The notes below the pieces were generated by a model that ran no database searches, was not told the origin of the DNA, and saw only the letters and a list, made by a program, of their open reading frames with translations. Below, piece by piece: positions 21,142-29,255 of a stretch of 64,000 nucleotides of DNA (the first letter of the stretch is position 1; each line of letters starts with the position of its first letter). The position numbers and the translations under genes were made by a program. The DNA comes from an uncultured Alphaproteobacteria bacterium (GTDB lineage Bacteria; Pseudomonadota; Alphaproteobacteria; Rhizobiales; Aestuariivirgaceae), in assembly GCA_945957365.1 (NCBI GenBank), contig CAMFKI010000021.1, positions 1-64,000 on the forward strand, in the 5' to 3' direction.

Positions 21142-21170
21142 TCAAAGAAAACAGACAAATGGAGGATCAC

Positions 21171-21896
21171 ATGGGACGGGTAGCAGTGGTGACCGGCGGC
21201 AGCCGCGGCATCGGGGCGGCGATTTCGAAGGCGCTGAAGGCGGCGGGCTACAAGGTCGCCGCCAATTATGCCGGCAATGACGAGGCGGCCGCCAAGTTCA
21301 AGGCCGAGACGGGCATCCCCGTCTACAAGTGGGACGTCTCGAACTACGAGGCCTGTGTCGCCGGCCTGAAGCAGGTCGAAGCCGACCTGGGCCCGGTCGA
21401 GGTGCTGGTCAACAATGCCGGCATCACCCGCGACGCCATGTTCCACAAGATGACCGCCCAACAGTGGAACGAGGTCATCAACACCAACCTCAACTCGCTG
21501 TTCAACATGACCCAGCCGGTCTGGGGCGGCATGCGCGACCGGAGCTTCGGCCGCGTCATCTGCATCTCCTCCATCAACGGCCAGAAGGGCCAGATGGGCC
21601 AGGCGAACTATTCCGCCGCCAAGGCGGGCGACATCGGCTTCGTCAAGTCGCTGGCCCAGGAAGGTGCGGCCAAGGGCATCACCGTCAACGCCATCTGCCC
21701 GGGTTATATCGGCACCGAAATGGTCAAGGCCATCCCGCAGGACGTGCTCGACAAGCGCATCCTGCCGCTGATCCCGGTGGGCCGCCTGGGCGAACCGGAA
21801 GAGATCGCCCGCGCCGTCGTGTTCCTCGCCTCCGACGATGCGGGCTTCATTACGGGTTCGACTCTGTCCGCCAATGGCGGCCAGTACATGATGTGA
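21171..21896 (+). CDS. phaB: Acetoacetyl-CoA reductase
   Basis: 241 residues from ATG 21171 with GGAGG six bases upstream. Short-chain dehydrogenase fold: TGGSRGIGAAI (cofactor), NNAGITRD, Ser in CISSINGQKGQMGQ, and catalytic YSAAK (Tyr147, Lys151). The block GQKGQMGQANYSAAKAG is characteristic of PhaB. It reduces acetoacetyl-CoA to (R)-3-hydroxybutyryl-CoA with NADPH for PHB synthesis. Confidence 0.95.
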   Translation: MGRVAVVTGGSRGIGAAISKALKAAGYKVAANYAGNDEAAAKFKAETGIPVYKWDVSNYEACVAGLKQVEADLGPVEVLVNNAGITRDAMFHKMTAQQWNEVINTNLNSLFNMTQPVWGGMRDRSFGRVICISSINGQKGQMGQANYSAAKAGDIGFVKSLAQEGAAKGITVNAICPGYIGTEMVKAIPQDVLDKRILPLIPVGRLGEPEEIARAVVFLASDDAGFITGSTLSANGGQYMM

Positions 21897-21921
21897 GACC
21901 AGCCCTCACATGAGTGCTTCG

Positions 21922-21953
21922 GAAGCCCGCGCTTGACGCGGGCTTCTTCATTT
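21922..21953 (+). terminator. Rho-independent terminator of phaB
   Basis: Arms GAAGCCCGCG (21922-21931) and CGCGGGCTTC (21937-21946), CTTGA loop, then TTCATTT. Confidence 0.8.
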
Positions 21954-21967
21954 CGGAACAAGGGTGG

Positions 21968-22567
21968 ATGGAACTCAACGCCAAGGACCTGACCTGCGAG
22001 CGCGGCGGGCGCATCGTCTTCCGCGACGTTTCGCTGGCGCTGGCGCCCGGCCAGCTGATGCAGCTGACGGGGCCGAACGGCTCCGGCAAGTCCTCGCTGC
22101 TGCGCCTGATCGCCGGGCTGAACGAGGCGCAGACGGGCAGCGTGCAGCTGACAGGCGGGTCGGAAGACCTCACCATCGGCCAGCAGGCGCATTACGTGGC
22201 GCACCAGGAACCGGTGAAGTCGGCGCTGACCGTGGAAGAAAACCTCGCCTTCTGGCGCGACTTCCTCGGCGGCGGCGATGTCGACGAGGCGCTCGATGCC
22301 TTCGACCTGTCGCGGCTCGCCAGCTACCCCGCGGGCCTGCTCTCCGCCGGGCAGAAGCGCCGCCTGGCGCTGGCCCGCATCGTGCTGGTGCCGCGCGTGC
22401 TCTGGCTGCTCGACGAGCCGACGGTGGGGCTCGACACCGCCTCGCTCGAACGCCTCGTCAGGGTGATGGCGACGCAGCTCGACGGGGGCGGCATGATCAT
22501 CGCCGCCACCCATGTGCCGCTGGGCCGCGAGCCTGACCAGCGGCTCGAGCTGGGGCGCGCACCGTGA
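21968..22567 (+). CDS. ccmA: Haem exporter ATP-binding protein CcmA
   Basis: 199 residues from MELNAKDLTCERGG. ABC ATPase motifs: Walker A GPNGSGKSS, signature LSAGQKRRLALAR, Walker B VLWLLDEPTVGLD. Length and the short C-terminus fit CcmA. With CcmB and CcmC it drives release of haem-loaded CcmE in cytochrome c maturation. Its stop overlaps the ccmB start (GTGA). The upstream in-frame ATGs lie in the phaB terminator region and are rejected. Confidence 0.95.
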   Translation: MELNAKDLTCERGGRIVFRDVSLALAPGQLMQLTGPNGSGKSSLLRLIAGLNEAQTGSVQLTGGSEDLTIGQQAHYVAHQEPVKSALTVEENLAFWRDFLGGGDVDEALDAFDLSRLASYPAGLLSAGQKRRLALARIVLVPRVLWLLDEPTVGLDTASLERLVRVMATQLDGGGMIIAATHVPLGREPDQRLELGRAP

Positions 22568-23229
22568 AGCTCATCCTCGCCCTGATCAGGCGCGACCTCA
22601 CCCTCGGCATGCGGCAGGGCGGCGGTGTCGGCACGGCACTGGGCTTCTTCCTCACCGTCGTCGTGCTGCTGCCCATCGGCATCGGGCCGGACCAGGCGCT
22701 GCTCGCCCGCATCGCGCCGGGTGCGCTGTGGATCTCGCTGCTCCTCTCGGTGCTGCTCTCCGCCGACCGCATCTTCCAGCAGGACTACGAGGATGGCTCG
22801 CTCGACATCATGACCATGGGGCCGGTTCCCTTCGAGATGGTGGCGCTGGCCAAGGCCGTGGCGCACTGGCTCTCCACCAGCCTGCCGCTGGCGGTTGCAG
22901 CGCCCCTGCTCGGCTTTCTCGTCAACCTGGAGCCCGCCGCCATCCTGCCGCTGGCCGTGGCCATGGTTCTGGGCTCCATCGCGCTGTCGCTCATCGCCGC
23001 CATCGGGGCGGCCGTCACGGTGGGGTTGCGGCGCGGCGGGCTGCTCGTCTCGATCCTGGTGCTGCCGCTCTATGTGCCGGTGCTGATCTTCGGGCTTTCC
23101 GCCTCGCAGCCCGGCGCTGCCCCCGGCCTCACCGCGGCCTCACTTCTCATTCTCGGCGCCATCACGCTGGTCAGCCTTGTGGTCTCCCCCCTTGCCTCGG
23201 CTGCGGCACTGAGGTCCTATCTCACGTGA
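22564..23229 (+). CDS. ccmB: Haem exporter permease CcmB
   Basis: 221 residues, about six membrane helices, GTG start overlapping the ccmA stop. The conserved CcmB opening (LILALIRRDLTLGMRQGGG) and QQDYEDGSLDIMTMGPVPFE block are present. Membrane partner of CcmA in the CcmABCD complex. Confidence 0.94.
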   Translation: MKLILALIRRDLTLGMRQGGGVGTALGFFLTVVVLLPIGIGPDQALLARIAPGALWISLLLSVLLSADRIFQQDYEDGSLDIMTMGPVPFEMVALAKAVAHWLSTSLPLAVAAPLLGFLVNLEPAAILPLAVAMVLGSIALSLIAAIGAAVTVGLRRGGLLVSILVLPLYVPVLIFGLSASQPGAAPGLTAASLLILGAITLVSLVVSPLASAAALRSYLT

Positions 23230-23255
23230 CCGGCCTCCATTAGATAAGCGGCATC

Positions 23256-23978
23256 ATGCAGTTCCTCGCCAACCCCACCCGTTTCCTGAAGATCGCCAAT
23301 GCGGTGCTGCCCTATGTCTGGGCCATCACCATCGTGCTCTTCGCCATCGGCCTCTATGGCGCGCTGGTCACCGCGCCCCCTGACTACCAGCAGGGCGAGA
23401 CGGTGCGCATCATGTATGTCCATGTGCCGGCCGCCTGGATGGCACTCTTCGTCTACACCGTCATGGCGCTGGCCAGTGCCGCGGCCCTGATCTTCCGCCA
23501 CCCGCTGGCCGACGTCGCCGCCAAGACCGCGGCCCCCATCGGCGCCGTCTTCTGCTTCCTCGCATTGGCGACGGGTTCGCTGTGGGGCAAGCCGATGTGG
23601 GGCGCCTGGTGGGTGTGGGATGCGCGGCTGACCTCGATGTTCGTGCTGATGCTGCTCTACATCGGCTACATGGCGATCTGGGCGGCGATCGAGGAACCGC
23701 ACCGGGCCGCCATGGTGGCGCGTGTCGTGGCCCTCGTCGGCTTCATCAACATTCCCATCGTCAAGTTCTCGGTCGACTGGTGGAACTCGCTGCACCAGCC
23801 GGCCAGCGTCTTCCGCATGGGCGGCCCCACCATCGCCTGGCCGATGCTGTGGCCGCTGCTGGTGATGGGACTGGCCTATACCTTCCTGTTTCTGGCTCTG
23901 CACCTGACGTCGATGCGCGCCGAGATCGCGGCGCGCAAGATCCGCCAGATCCAGATTGCCGAGATCGGAGAACGCTGA
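23256..23978 (+). CDS. ccmC: Haem-handling membrane protein CcmC
   Basis: 240 residues, six helices. The tryptophan-rich WWD motif is seen as GKPMWGAWWVWDARLTS, and conserved His residues are in MYVHVPAAW and VDWWNSLHQP. CcmC loads haem onto CcmE. Its stop overlaps the ccmD start (TGATG). Confidence 0.96.
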   Translation: MQFLANPTRFLKIANAVLPYVWAITIVLFAIGLYGALVTAPPDYQQGETVRIMYVHVPAAWMALFVYTVMALASAAALIFRHPLADVAAKTAAPIGAVFCFLALATGSLWGKPMWGAWWVWDARLTSMFVLMLLYIGYMAIWAAIEEPHRAAMVARVVALVGFINIPIVKFSVDWWNSLHQPASVFRMGGPTIAWPMLWPLLVMGLAYTFLFLALHLTSMRAEIAARKIRQIQIAEIGER

Positions 23979-24136
23979 TGGATTTTTCCGCCACCCATGT
24001 GGGCTTCGTCATCGCCTCCTATGCGCTGAGCCTGGTCTTCCTGAGCGGCCTCATCCTCGCCACGCTGGGCCGTGACCGCAAGCTTCGGGCGCAAGCAGAG
24101 CGACTCGACACCCAGCGCCGGAAGGCCCGCGCATGA
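23978..24136 (+). CDS. ccmD: Haem exporter small subunit CcmD
   Basis: 52 residues: FVIASYALSLVFLSGLILAT is the single helix, followed by a basic cytoplasmic tail (RAQAERLDTQRRKARA). Identified by size, topology and position between ccmC and ccmG. Overlaps both neighbours by 1-4 bases. Confidence 0.88.
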   Translation: MDFSATHVGFVIASYALSLVFLSGLILATLGRDRKLRAQAERLDTQRRKARA

Positions 24137-24720
24137 GCACCGTACAGCCGCCCGAGACGCGCTCCCGCCTGTGGCTGGTGCTGCTGCCGGTGATCGTCTT
24201 CGCCGGGCTGGCCCTGCTGTTCTGGAAGGGCCTGTCGGGCACGCCCAACGAGATCCCGTCGGCCCTCATCGACAAGCCGGTGCCGGACTTCGCACTCGAC
24301 GCCGTTCCGGGCATGAGCCTGGCCGGCTTCGCCGACGAGGACCTGAAGAAGGGCAAGGTCACGGTGGTCAATGTCTGGGCCTCGTGGTGTGCGCCCTGCC
24401 GCATCGAGCATCCGCTGCTGAGCGAACTCGCCAAGCGCCCCGACATCACGCTCTATGGCATGAACTACAAGGACGAGCCGCAGAATGCGGTGGAGTTCCT
24501 CAACACGCTGGGCCAGCCCTTCGCCGCCGTCGGCATGGACCGTGACGGCCGCACCGCCATCGACTTCGGCGTCTACGGCGTGCCCGAGACCTTCATCATC
24601 GATGGCCAGGGCATGATCCGCTACAAGCACATCGGCCCCCTCACCGAGGAATCGATCGCCGGCGAGATGGCGCGCGAGATCGAAAAGGCCAAGACACCCT
24701 TGCCCGGGAGCGGCTCATGA
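24133..24720 (+). CDS. ccmG: Thiol:disulfide interchange protein CcmG/DsbE
   Basis: 195 residues: one N-terminal anchor (about 13-33) and a periplasmic thioredoxin fold with WCAPC (Cys86, Cys89) in NVWASWCAPCRIEHPLL and the CcmG acidic block GVYGVPETFIID. It keeps the apocytochrome CXXCH cysteines reduced for haem attachment. ATGA overlap with ccmD and with the lyase-like gene after it. ccmE, ccmF and ccmH are not in the window. Confidence 0.95.
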   Translation: MSTVQPPETRSRLWLVLLPVIVFAGLALLFWKGLSGTPNEIPSALIDKPVPDFALDAVPGMSLAGFADEDLKKGKVTVVNVWASWCAPCRIEHPLLSELAKRPDITLYGMNYKDEPQNAVEFLNTLGQPFAAVGMDRDGRTAIDFGVYGVPETFIIDGQGMIRYKHIGPLTEESIAGEMAREIEKAKTPLPGSGS

Positions 24721-26147
24721 GCATCACGCTGGACCACCGCACCGACATCAGCCTCGAGGCCGTGAAGCGCGTCGCCTGGGGCGGCGAAGCCGTGGTGCTG
24801 AGCGAGGCCGCCCGCCGCAACATCGCACGGGCGCGGCGCGACTTCCTCACCCTCATCGCGCGCGAGGACATTACCATCTATGGCGTCAACACCGGCTATG
24901 GCCACCAGGCCAAGCGCCGGCTGACGCCGGAGGAGCGCAAGCAGCAGGCCGTGGCGCCCACCCATCACCGCGCCGCCTCCTGGGGCGATCCGCTGCCCGA
25001 GCGCGTGCTGCGCGGCATCGTCCTCGCCAGGCTGGCCAACGTGATCGACGGCCATGCCGCGCTCTCGCCGCATATCGCGGAGGCCGTCGCCGCCATGCTC
25101 GACGGCGACCCGCTGCCGCCGATCCCGGCGCGGGGCCAGGGCGGGGCCGGCGAGATATTGTCACTTTCCTATCTCTTCCTGCCGCTGACCCAGCGCGTGG
25201 ACCTGGCAGAGAAGGACCTGCTGTCCCTCATCAACGGCTCACCCGCCGCCGCGGCGCTGGTGGCCGATGCCGCACTGGCGGCGCGCGCCCGGCTGGAGCT
25301 GGTGGCCGATGTCTTCGCGCTGGCGGCCGAAGCCTTCAACGCGCCGCTCGGGCACTTCGCGGAAGAGCTCGAAACCCTGTGGAACAATCCCCACGATGCC
25401 TGGGCGCTCCATGCCCTGCGCAGCCGCATCGGCGGCGGGCATGGCGGTGCCCGGCGGCCTTATCAGGCCCCGGTGTCGATCCGCATCATGCCGCGCATCA
25501 TGGGCGAGGCGCACCGCGCCATGACGGCGGCCGACACCATCGCCCGGCAATCGCTCGCCGCGGTGAGCGACAATCCCGTGGTCTTCCCCTCGGGCGAACG
25601 GATCGGGGCTGACGAGGTGGTCTCGACCGGTGGCTATCACAACGCCCAGGCGCCGGCCGCCATGGATGCGCTGACCGCCGCCATGGCCAATCTCGCGGTG
25701 ATCGGCACGCGCGTGGCGGCGAAACTGCAGGACGCTCCGGTGTCCCTGCTGCCGCCCTTCCTCGGCTACCCGGAGGGCCGCGACTATCTCGGCTGCCTCG
25801 CGATGGCGATGGTGGGCTACGAGGAGGAGCTGCGCCTGCTGGCCCAGCCCACCCTGCTGCCCGGCTCCGAATCCGGCGGCTTCGCGCAGGACGATGTCGC
25901 CTCGCCGGTGTTCCTCGCCTGGAGCAAGCAGGAAAAGGCGGGCGAACTGCTGGAGCTCACGCTGGCCAGCCTCGCCCCCGTGGCGATCCGTGCTTTCGAG
26001 GTGACGGGACGGCCCGTTCCGGAGGCGTTACGGTCGCTTGCCGCTGATATCAGACGGCATTTCCCCGATGACGGGGAGCTTGCGGCCATGGGTCCGCGCT
26101 GTGCGGCACTGGCGGCCGCCTTCCGCGAAAACATCTACAAGGCATGA
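24717..26147 (+). CDS. Aromatic amino acid/histidine ammonia-lyase-like protein lacking the MIO serine
   Basis: 476 residues with the HAL/PAL/TAL fold signature: YGVNTGYG (Tyr55, the catalytic Tyr of the family), LINGSPAAAAL, VSIRIMPRIMG and SDNPVVFPSG. At the position of the Ala-Ser-Gly triad that cyclises to the MIO electrophile it has Gly143-Ala144-Gly145 (QGGAGEILSLSY versus GASGDLAPLAH-type), so the serine needed for dehydroalanine is absent. Later motifs also differ (GGYHN for GNFHG-type). Either the protein uses other chemistry, is a non-catalytic relative, or is a binding protein. Coupled to ccmG by ATGA. Naming it hutH would be unsafe. Confidence 0.8.
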   Translation: MSITLDHRTDISLEAVKRVAWGGEAVVLSEAARRNIARARRDFLTLIAREDITIYGVNTGYGHQAKRRLTPEERKQQAVAPTHHRAASWGDPLPERVLRGIVLARLANVIDGHAALSPHIAEAVAAMLDGDPLPPIPARGQGGAGEILSLSYLFLPLTQRVDLAEKDLLSLINGSPAAAALVADAALAARARLELVADVFALAAEAFNAPLGHFAEELETLWNNPHDAWALHALRSRIGGGHGGARRPYQAPVSIRIMPRIMGEAHRAMTAADTIARQSLAAVSDNPVVFPSGERIGADEVVSTGGYHNAQAPAAMDALTAAMANLAVIGTRVAAKLQDAPVSLLPPFLGYPEGRDYLGCLAMAMVGYEEELRLLAQPTLLPGSESGGFAQDDVASPVFLAWSKQEKAGELLELTLASLAPVAIRAFEVTGRPVPEALRSLAADIRRHFPDDGELAAMGPRCAALAAAFRENIYKA

Positions 26148-26159
26148 TATGTCGGGAGG

Positions 26160-26660
26160 TCAGGCCCGCTTGCGGGTCTTGATCTTGCGAACCGGCTTGG
26201 CCGGTTCCTTTTCCTCGATGCGGTCCATCTCGGCGGCGAGGACCGCGAGATTGTCGATGAAGGACTTGCGGTCGGAGGACGGGATGAGGGAGAGCAGCTG
26301 CTTGTCGACCTCGTCCGCGCCCGGCTGGGCCATCTTCAGCATCTTCTTGCCCACCGTGGTGATGCGGATCGAATTGGTGCGGCCATCGTCCTTGGTGCGC
26401 TTCCTCTGCAGGTAGCCCTGGGCCAGGAGGCGGGCCACGAGATCGGCGAGGGTGGAGCGGTCGATGCCGGTAAGCTTCACGAGCTCGGTCTGGCTCTTGC
26501 CGTCATTGGCGTCGACGGCGAGCAGCACGGTGAACTGGCGGTGGGTGAGGCCCGACTTCCCGACCTCTCCCATGTAGATGAGGTTCGAGTACTGCGCCGC
26601 CCGTTTCAACAGGTGTGATGGTGAACGCGAGAATTGCTTCACGTCCTTGGTTGTCGTCAT
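26160..26660 (-). CDS. MarR family transcriptional regulator
   Basis: 166 residues from MTTTKDVKQF with AGGAGACGGGG upstream. Winged helix: LTHRQFTVLLAV, KSQTELVKLTGIDRSTLADLVARLLAQGYLQRKRTKDDGRTNSIRIT is the recognition helix and wing. The C-terminus is basic (PVRKIKTRKRA). Divergent from a Nudix gene; its ligand and targets are not evident. Convergent with the lyase-like gene, 12 bp apart. Confidence 0.9.
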   Translation of the reverse strand: MTTTKDVKQFSRSPSHLLKRAAQYSNLIYMGEVGKSGLTHRQFTVLLAVDANDGKSQTELVKLTGIDRSTLADLVARLLAQGYLQRKRTKDDGRTNSIRITTVGKKMLKMAQPGADEVDKQLLSLIPSSDRKSFIDNLAVLAAEMDRIEEKEPAKPVRKIKTRKRA

Positions 26661-26772
26661 TCGCCCCGTCTCCTGTCCGCGGGTTCGAGGTGCTTGCCTC
26701 GTGCCTCGCGAAAATTCCTGCGCCATCTCTGGCATGACCGTTGCTCGACAGCGTGAGGAACCCACCCCCGCG

Positions 26773-26803
26773 GAGCCGCGAACAAGTAGCGGCTCGGTTT
26801 TTG
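26773..26803 (+). terminator. Terminator-like hairpin in the marR/nudix intergenic region
   Basis: GAGCCGC (26773-26779), 9-base loop, GCGGCTC (26789-26795), then GGTTTTTG. It points right, although no annotated plus-strand gene ends nearby. Confidence 0.5.
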
Positions 26804-26899
26804 CGCTGCAAGCAAAAAGCGGCGTGAAATTCCCTGAGTGCCCTTTGCCCGGAGCTGAGTTAAGATGATCCGCACACAGATTTCAACACTTGACAAGCG

Positions 26900-27424
26900 A
26901 TGACCGTTAAGACTCAGAGCCCCGACTTCCGGCGTGAAATTCCCGATGGCGACAGCCATGAAAGGGACGTCTGCAGCACATGCGGTTTCGTGCACTATGT
27001 CAATCCGAAGATCGTGACGGGCTCCATCGTGCGGCACGATGGCAGGATCATGCTGTGCCGCCGCGCCATCGAACCGCGCGTCGGATTCTGGACTCTTCCC
27101 GCGGGCTTCATGGAGGTCGGTGAAACCACCGAGCAGGCCGCGATGCGCGAGGCGCAGGAGGAAGCCAATGCCGCGATCGTCATCGACCGCCTGCTCGCCG
27201 TCTATACGATCCCGCGCATCGCGCAGGTGCAGATCATGTATCTCGCCCACTTGCGCGAGCCGGTGTTTTCTCCGGGCCCCGAGAGTCTGGAGGTGATGAT
27301 GGTGGGCTGGGACGAGATCCCGTGGGACGACATCGCGTTTCCCTCGGTGACCTGGGCGCTGGAACAGTATCGCAGCGTGGAAGGTGTGGAAGACTTCGCG
27401 CCGTTCTCGAATCCGGTCCCCTGA
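26900..27424 (+). CDS. Nudix hydrolase with N-terminal zinc-ribbon remnant
   Basis: 174 residues. CSTCGFVHYVNPK resembles the zinc-ribbon/adapter of NudC-like and YjaD-like Nudix proteins (two visible Cys only). The Nudix box is GFMEVGETTEQAAMREAQEEANA: G-x5-E-x7-REx2EE is intact, with Asn at the final Gly position, as often seen in this subgroup. Probably hydrolyses a nucleoside diphosphate derivative such as ADP-ribose; substrate unproven. Confidence 0.88.
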   Translation: MTVKTQSPDFRREIPDGDSHERDVCSTCGFVHYVNPKIVTGSIVRHDGRIMLCRRAIEPRVGFWTLPAGFMEVGETTEQAAMREAQEEANAAIVIDRLLAVYTIPRIAQVQIMYLAHLREPVFSPGPESLEVMMVGWDEIPWDDIAFPSVTWALEQYRSVEGVEDFAPFSNPVP

Positions 27425-27514
27425 TGTCCGTCACCCCGGCGAAAGCCGGGGCCCAGCTTTGTTTCAGCGCGCGTGGTGAGAAAGCGGGGTCCCGGCTTTC
27501 GCCGGGATGACGGC
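27424..27514. repeat. Intergenic palindromic repeat (GTCACCCC...GGGATGACGG family)
   Basis: GTCACCCCGGCGAAAGCCGG-GGCCCAGC at one end and GGGTCCCGGCTTTCGCCGGG-ATGACGGC at the other. Lies between the convergent nudix and yciB genes. Confidence 0.85.
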
Positions 27515-27519
27515 TTTGA

Positions 27520-28095
27520 TCAGGTCTTCTCGTCCTCGATCATGTGCTTCGACATGAAGGGCGCATTGGCAATGGCGAACAGCACCGTGAGCGGGAGGAG
27601 CCCGAAGACCTTGAAGTTCACCCACTGGTCGGTGGTGAAGTTGCGCCACACCACCTCGTTCAGCATCGCGAGGAACAGGAAGAACAGCCCCCAGCGGATC
27701 GACAGCGTGCGCCAGGCGGCTTCCGAGAGCTTCACCGCCTCGCCCATGATGAGCTTCAGGTAGCTGCGTCCGAAGGCCACGCCGCCCAGCAGGACCACGC
27801 CGAACAGGGCGTTGATGAGGGTGACCTTGACCTTGATGAAGAGGTCGTTGTGCAGCCACAGGGTCAGCGCCCCGAACAGCGCCACGAAGATCGCCGAGAC
27901 CAGCGGCACCATGGCGATCTTGCGGGTCAGCACCCAGGAGGCGGTGAGCGCCACCACCGTCGCCACCATGAAGATGCCGGTGCCCCAGTAGATGCCGAGC
28001 TTCCAGTTTCCGATGAAGAAGCAGACGAGCGGCCCCATCTCGATCAGGAGCTTGGTGCCCTGCCCCATTTTGGGCGCCGATGTGAAGCTGCTCAT
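27520..28095 (-). CDS. yciB: Inner membrane-spanning protein YciB (septation protein A)
   Basis: 191 residues with about five helices. IEMGPLVCFFIGNW, GTGIFMVATVVAL, FGRSYLKLIMGEAVKLSEAAWRTLSIRWGLFF and LNEVVWRNFTTDQWVNFKVF are the conserved YciB/IspZ blocks. Family role: cell-envelope integrity, septation in some bacteria. Its ATG overlaps the ftsY stop (ATGA), so translation is coupled, as commonly seen in Rhizobiales. Confidence 0.95.
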   Translation of the reverse strand: MSSFTSAPKMGQGTKLLIEMGPLVCFFIGNWKLGIYWGTGIFMVATVVALTASWVLTRKIAMVPLVSAIFVALFGALTLWLHNDLFIKVKVTLINALFGVVLLGGVAFGRSYLKLIMGEAVKLSEAAWRTLSIRWGLFFLFLAMLNEVVWRNFTTDQWVNFKVFGLLPLTVLFAIANAPFMSKHMIEDEKT

Positions 28096-29255
28096 CTTTC
28101 CTCCAGCCCGGCAATGGCCCGGGCAAAACCGTCTGCGTCGAAGGGCTGCAGGTCCTCGATCTGCTCGCCCACGCCGATGGCATGGACCGGGATCCTGTAC
28201 TTCTCGGCGATGGCAACGAGGATGCCGCCGCGCGCCGTGCCGTCGAGCTTGGTCATGATCAGGCCGGTGACGCCCGCCACCTTGGTGAAGATCTCGGCCT
28301 GCGCCATGGCGTTCTGCCCGGTGGTGGCGTCGAGCACCAGCAGCACCGCATGGGGTGCCGTCTCGTCCTGCTTCTTGATGACGCGCACGATCTTGTCGAG
28401 CTCGTCCATCAGGTACTGCTTGTTCTGCAACCGGCCCGCCGTGTCGATGAACAGGATGTCGGTGCCGTCGGCCTTGGCTTCCGCCATGGCGTCGAAGGCG
28501 AGGCCCGAGGCATCGGCCCCGGTGGGCCTCGACATGACCTTGGCGCCGATGCGGCCTCCCCAGACATTGAGCTGCTCGATGGCGGCGGCACGGAACGTGT
28601 CGCAGGCGGCGAACATCACCTTGTAGCCCTCGGAGCGGGCAATGGCGCCGAGCTTGCCGATGGTCGTCGTCTTGCCCGCGCCATTGACGCCGACGACGAG
28701 GATGATGAAGGGCTTCTGCGCCGCGCTGAAGCTGAAGGGCACCTCGACCGGCTTCAGCACCTTCGACACCTCGGAGGCGAGGATGCGCTTCACCTCCTCC
28801 GGGTCGATTTCCTTGTCATAGCGTCCGGTGGAGACTTCCTTGACGATGCGCTCCGCCATGGGAAGGCCGAGATCGGCCTGCAGCAGCACGTCCTCGAGGT
28901 CCTGCAGCGTCGCCTTGTCGAGCTTCTTCTTGGTGAAGATCGAGGTGATCGAGCCGGTGATCGAGCGCGACGACTTGGACAGGCCTTCGGAGAGACGCGA
29001 GAACCAGCCGCCCCTGCGCTCGGGCTTCGGCTGCGGCGCCGGTGCGGGTTCAGCTTCGGCGACCGGTGCGACGACCGGTGCGACGACCGGTGCGACGACC
29101 GGTTCAAGGCCAGGAACTTCGGCGACGGCGGCGAGGTCCGCTTCGGCGGCCGGTGCGTCCTCCGCGACGATCTCCACCACCTCCTCGGCGGCAGGCGGCG
29201 GGGCCTGCTCCTCCCTGGGGGTGGAGCGGTTGAACAGCTTCCTGAAAAAACTCAT
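28092..29255 (-). CDS. ftsY: Signal recognition particle receptor FtsY
   Basis: 387 residues. Acidic Ala/Pro/Val-rich A domain (about 1-80) including a VAPV four-residue repeat coded by identical 12-bp units, then the NG domain: GVNGAGKTTTIGKLG (G1), DTFRAAAIEQL (G2), DTAGRLQN (G3) and TKLDGTARGG (G4). GTPase that docks SRP-ribosome complexes at the membrane; Ffh is also encoded in this window. ATGA overlap with mtaB upstream. Confidence 0.97.
   Translation of the reverse strand: MSFFRKLFNRSTPREEQAPPPAAEEVVEIVAEDAPAAEADLAAVAEVPGLEPVVAPVVAPVVAPVAEAEPAPAPQPKPERRGGWFSRLSEGLSKSSRSITGSITSIFTKKKLDKATLQDLEDVLLQADLGLPMAERIVKEVSTGRYDKEIDPEEVKRILASEVSKVLKPVEVPFSFSAAQKPFIILVVGVNGAGKTTTIGKLGAIARSEGYKVMFAACDTFRAAAIEQLNVWGGRIGAKVMSRPTGADASGLAFDAMAEAKADGTDILFIDTAGRLQNKQYLMDELDKIVRVIKKQDETAPHAVLLVLDATTGQNAMAQAEIFTKVAGVTGLIMTKLDGTARGGILVAIAEKYRIPVHAIGVGEQIEDLQPFDADGFARAIAGLEER
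29068..29103. repeat. Three perfect 12-bp tandem repeats inside ftsY
   Basis: The unit GCGACGACCGGT (plus strand) occurs at 29068, 29080 and 29092, with a partial unit before. In frame it encodes repeated VAPV in the unstructured A domain. Confidence 0.95.

Noticed and set aside
24717..26147. Annotating the lyase-like gene as hutH
   Set aside because: The MIO serine is missing and no other hut gene is adjacent, so histidine degradation is not supported.
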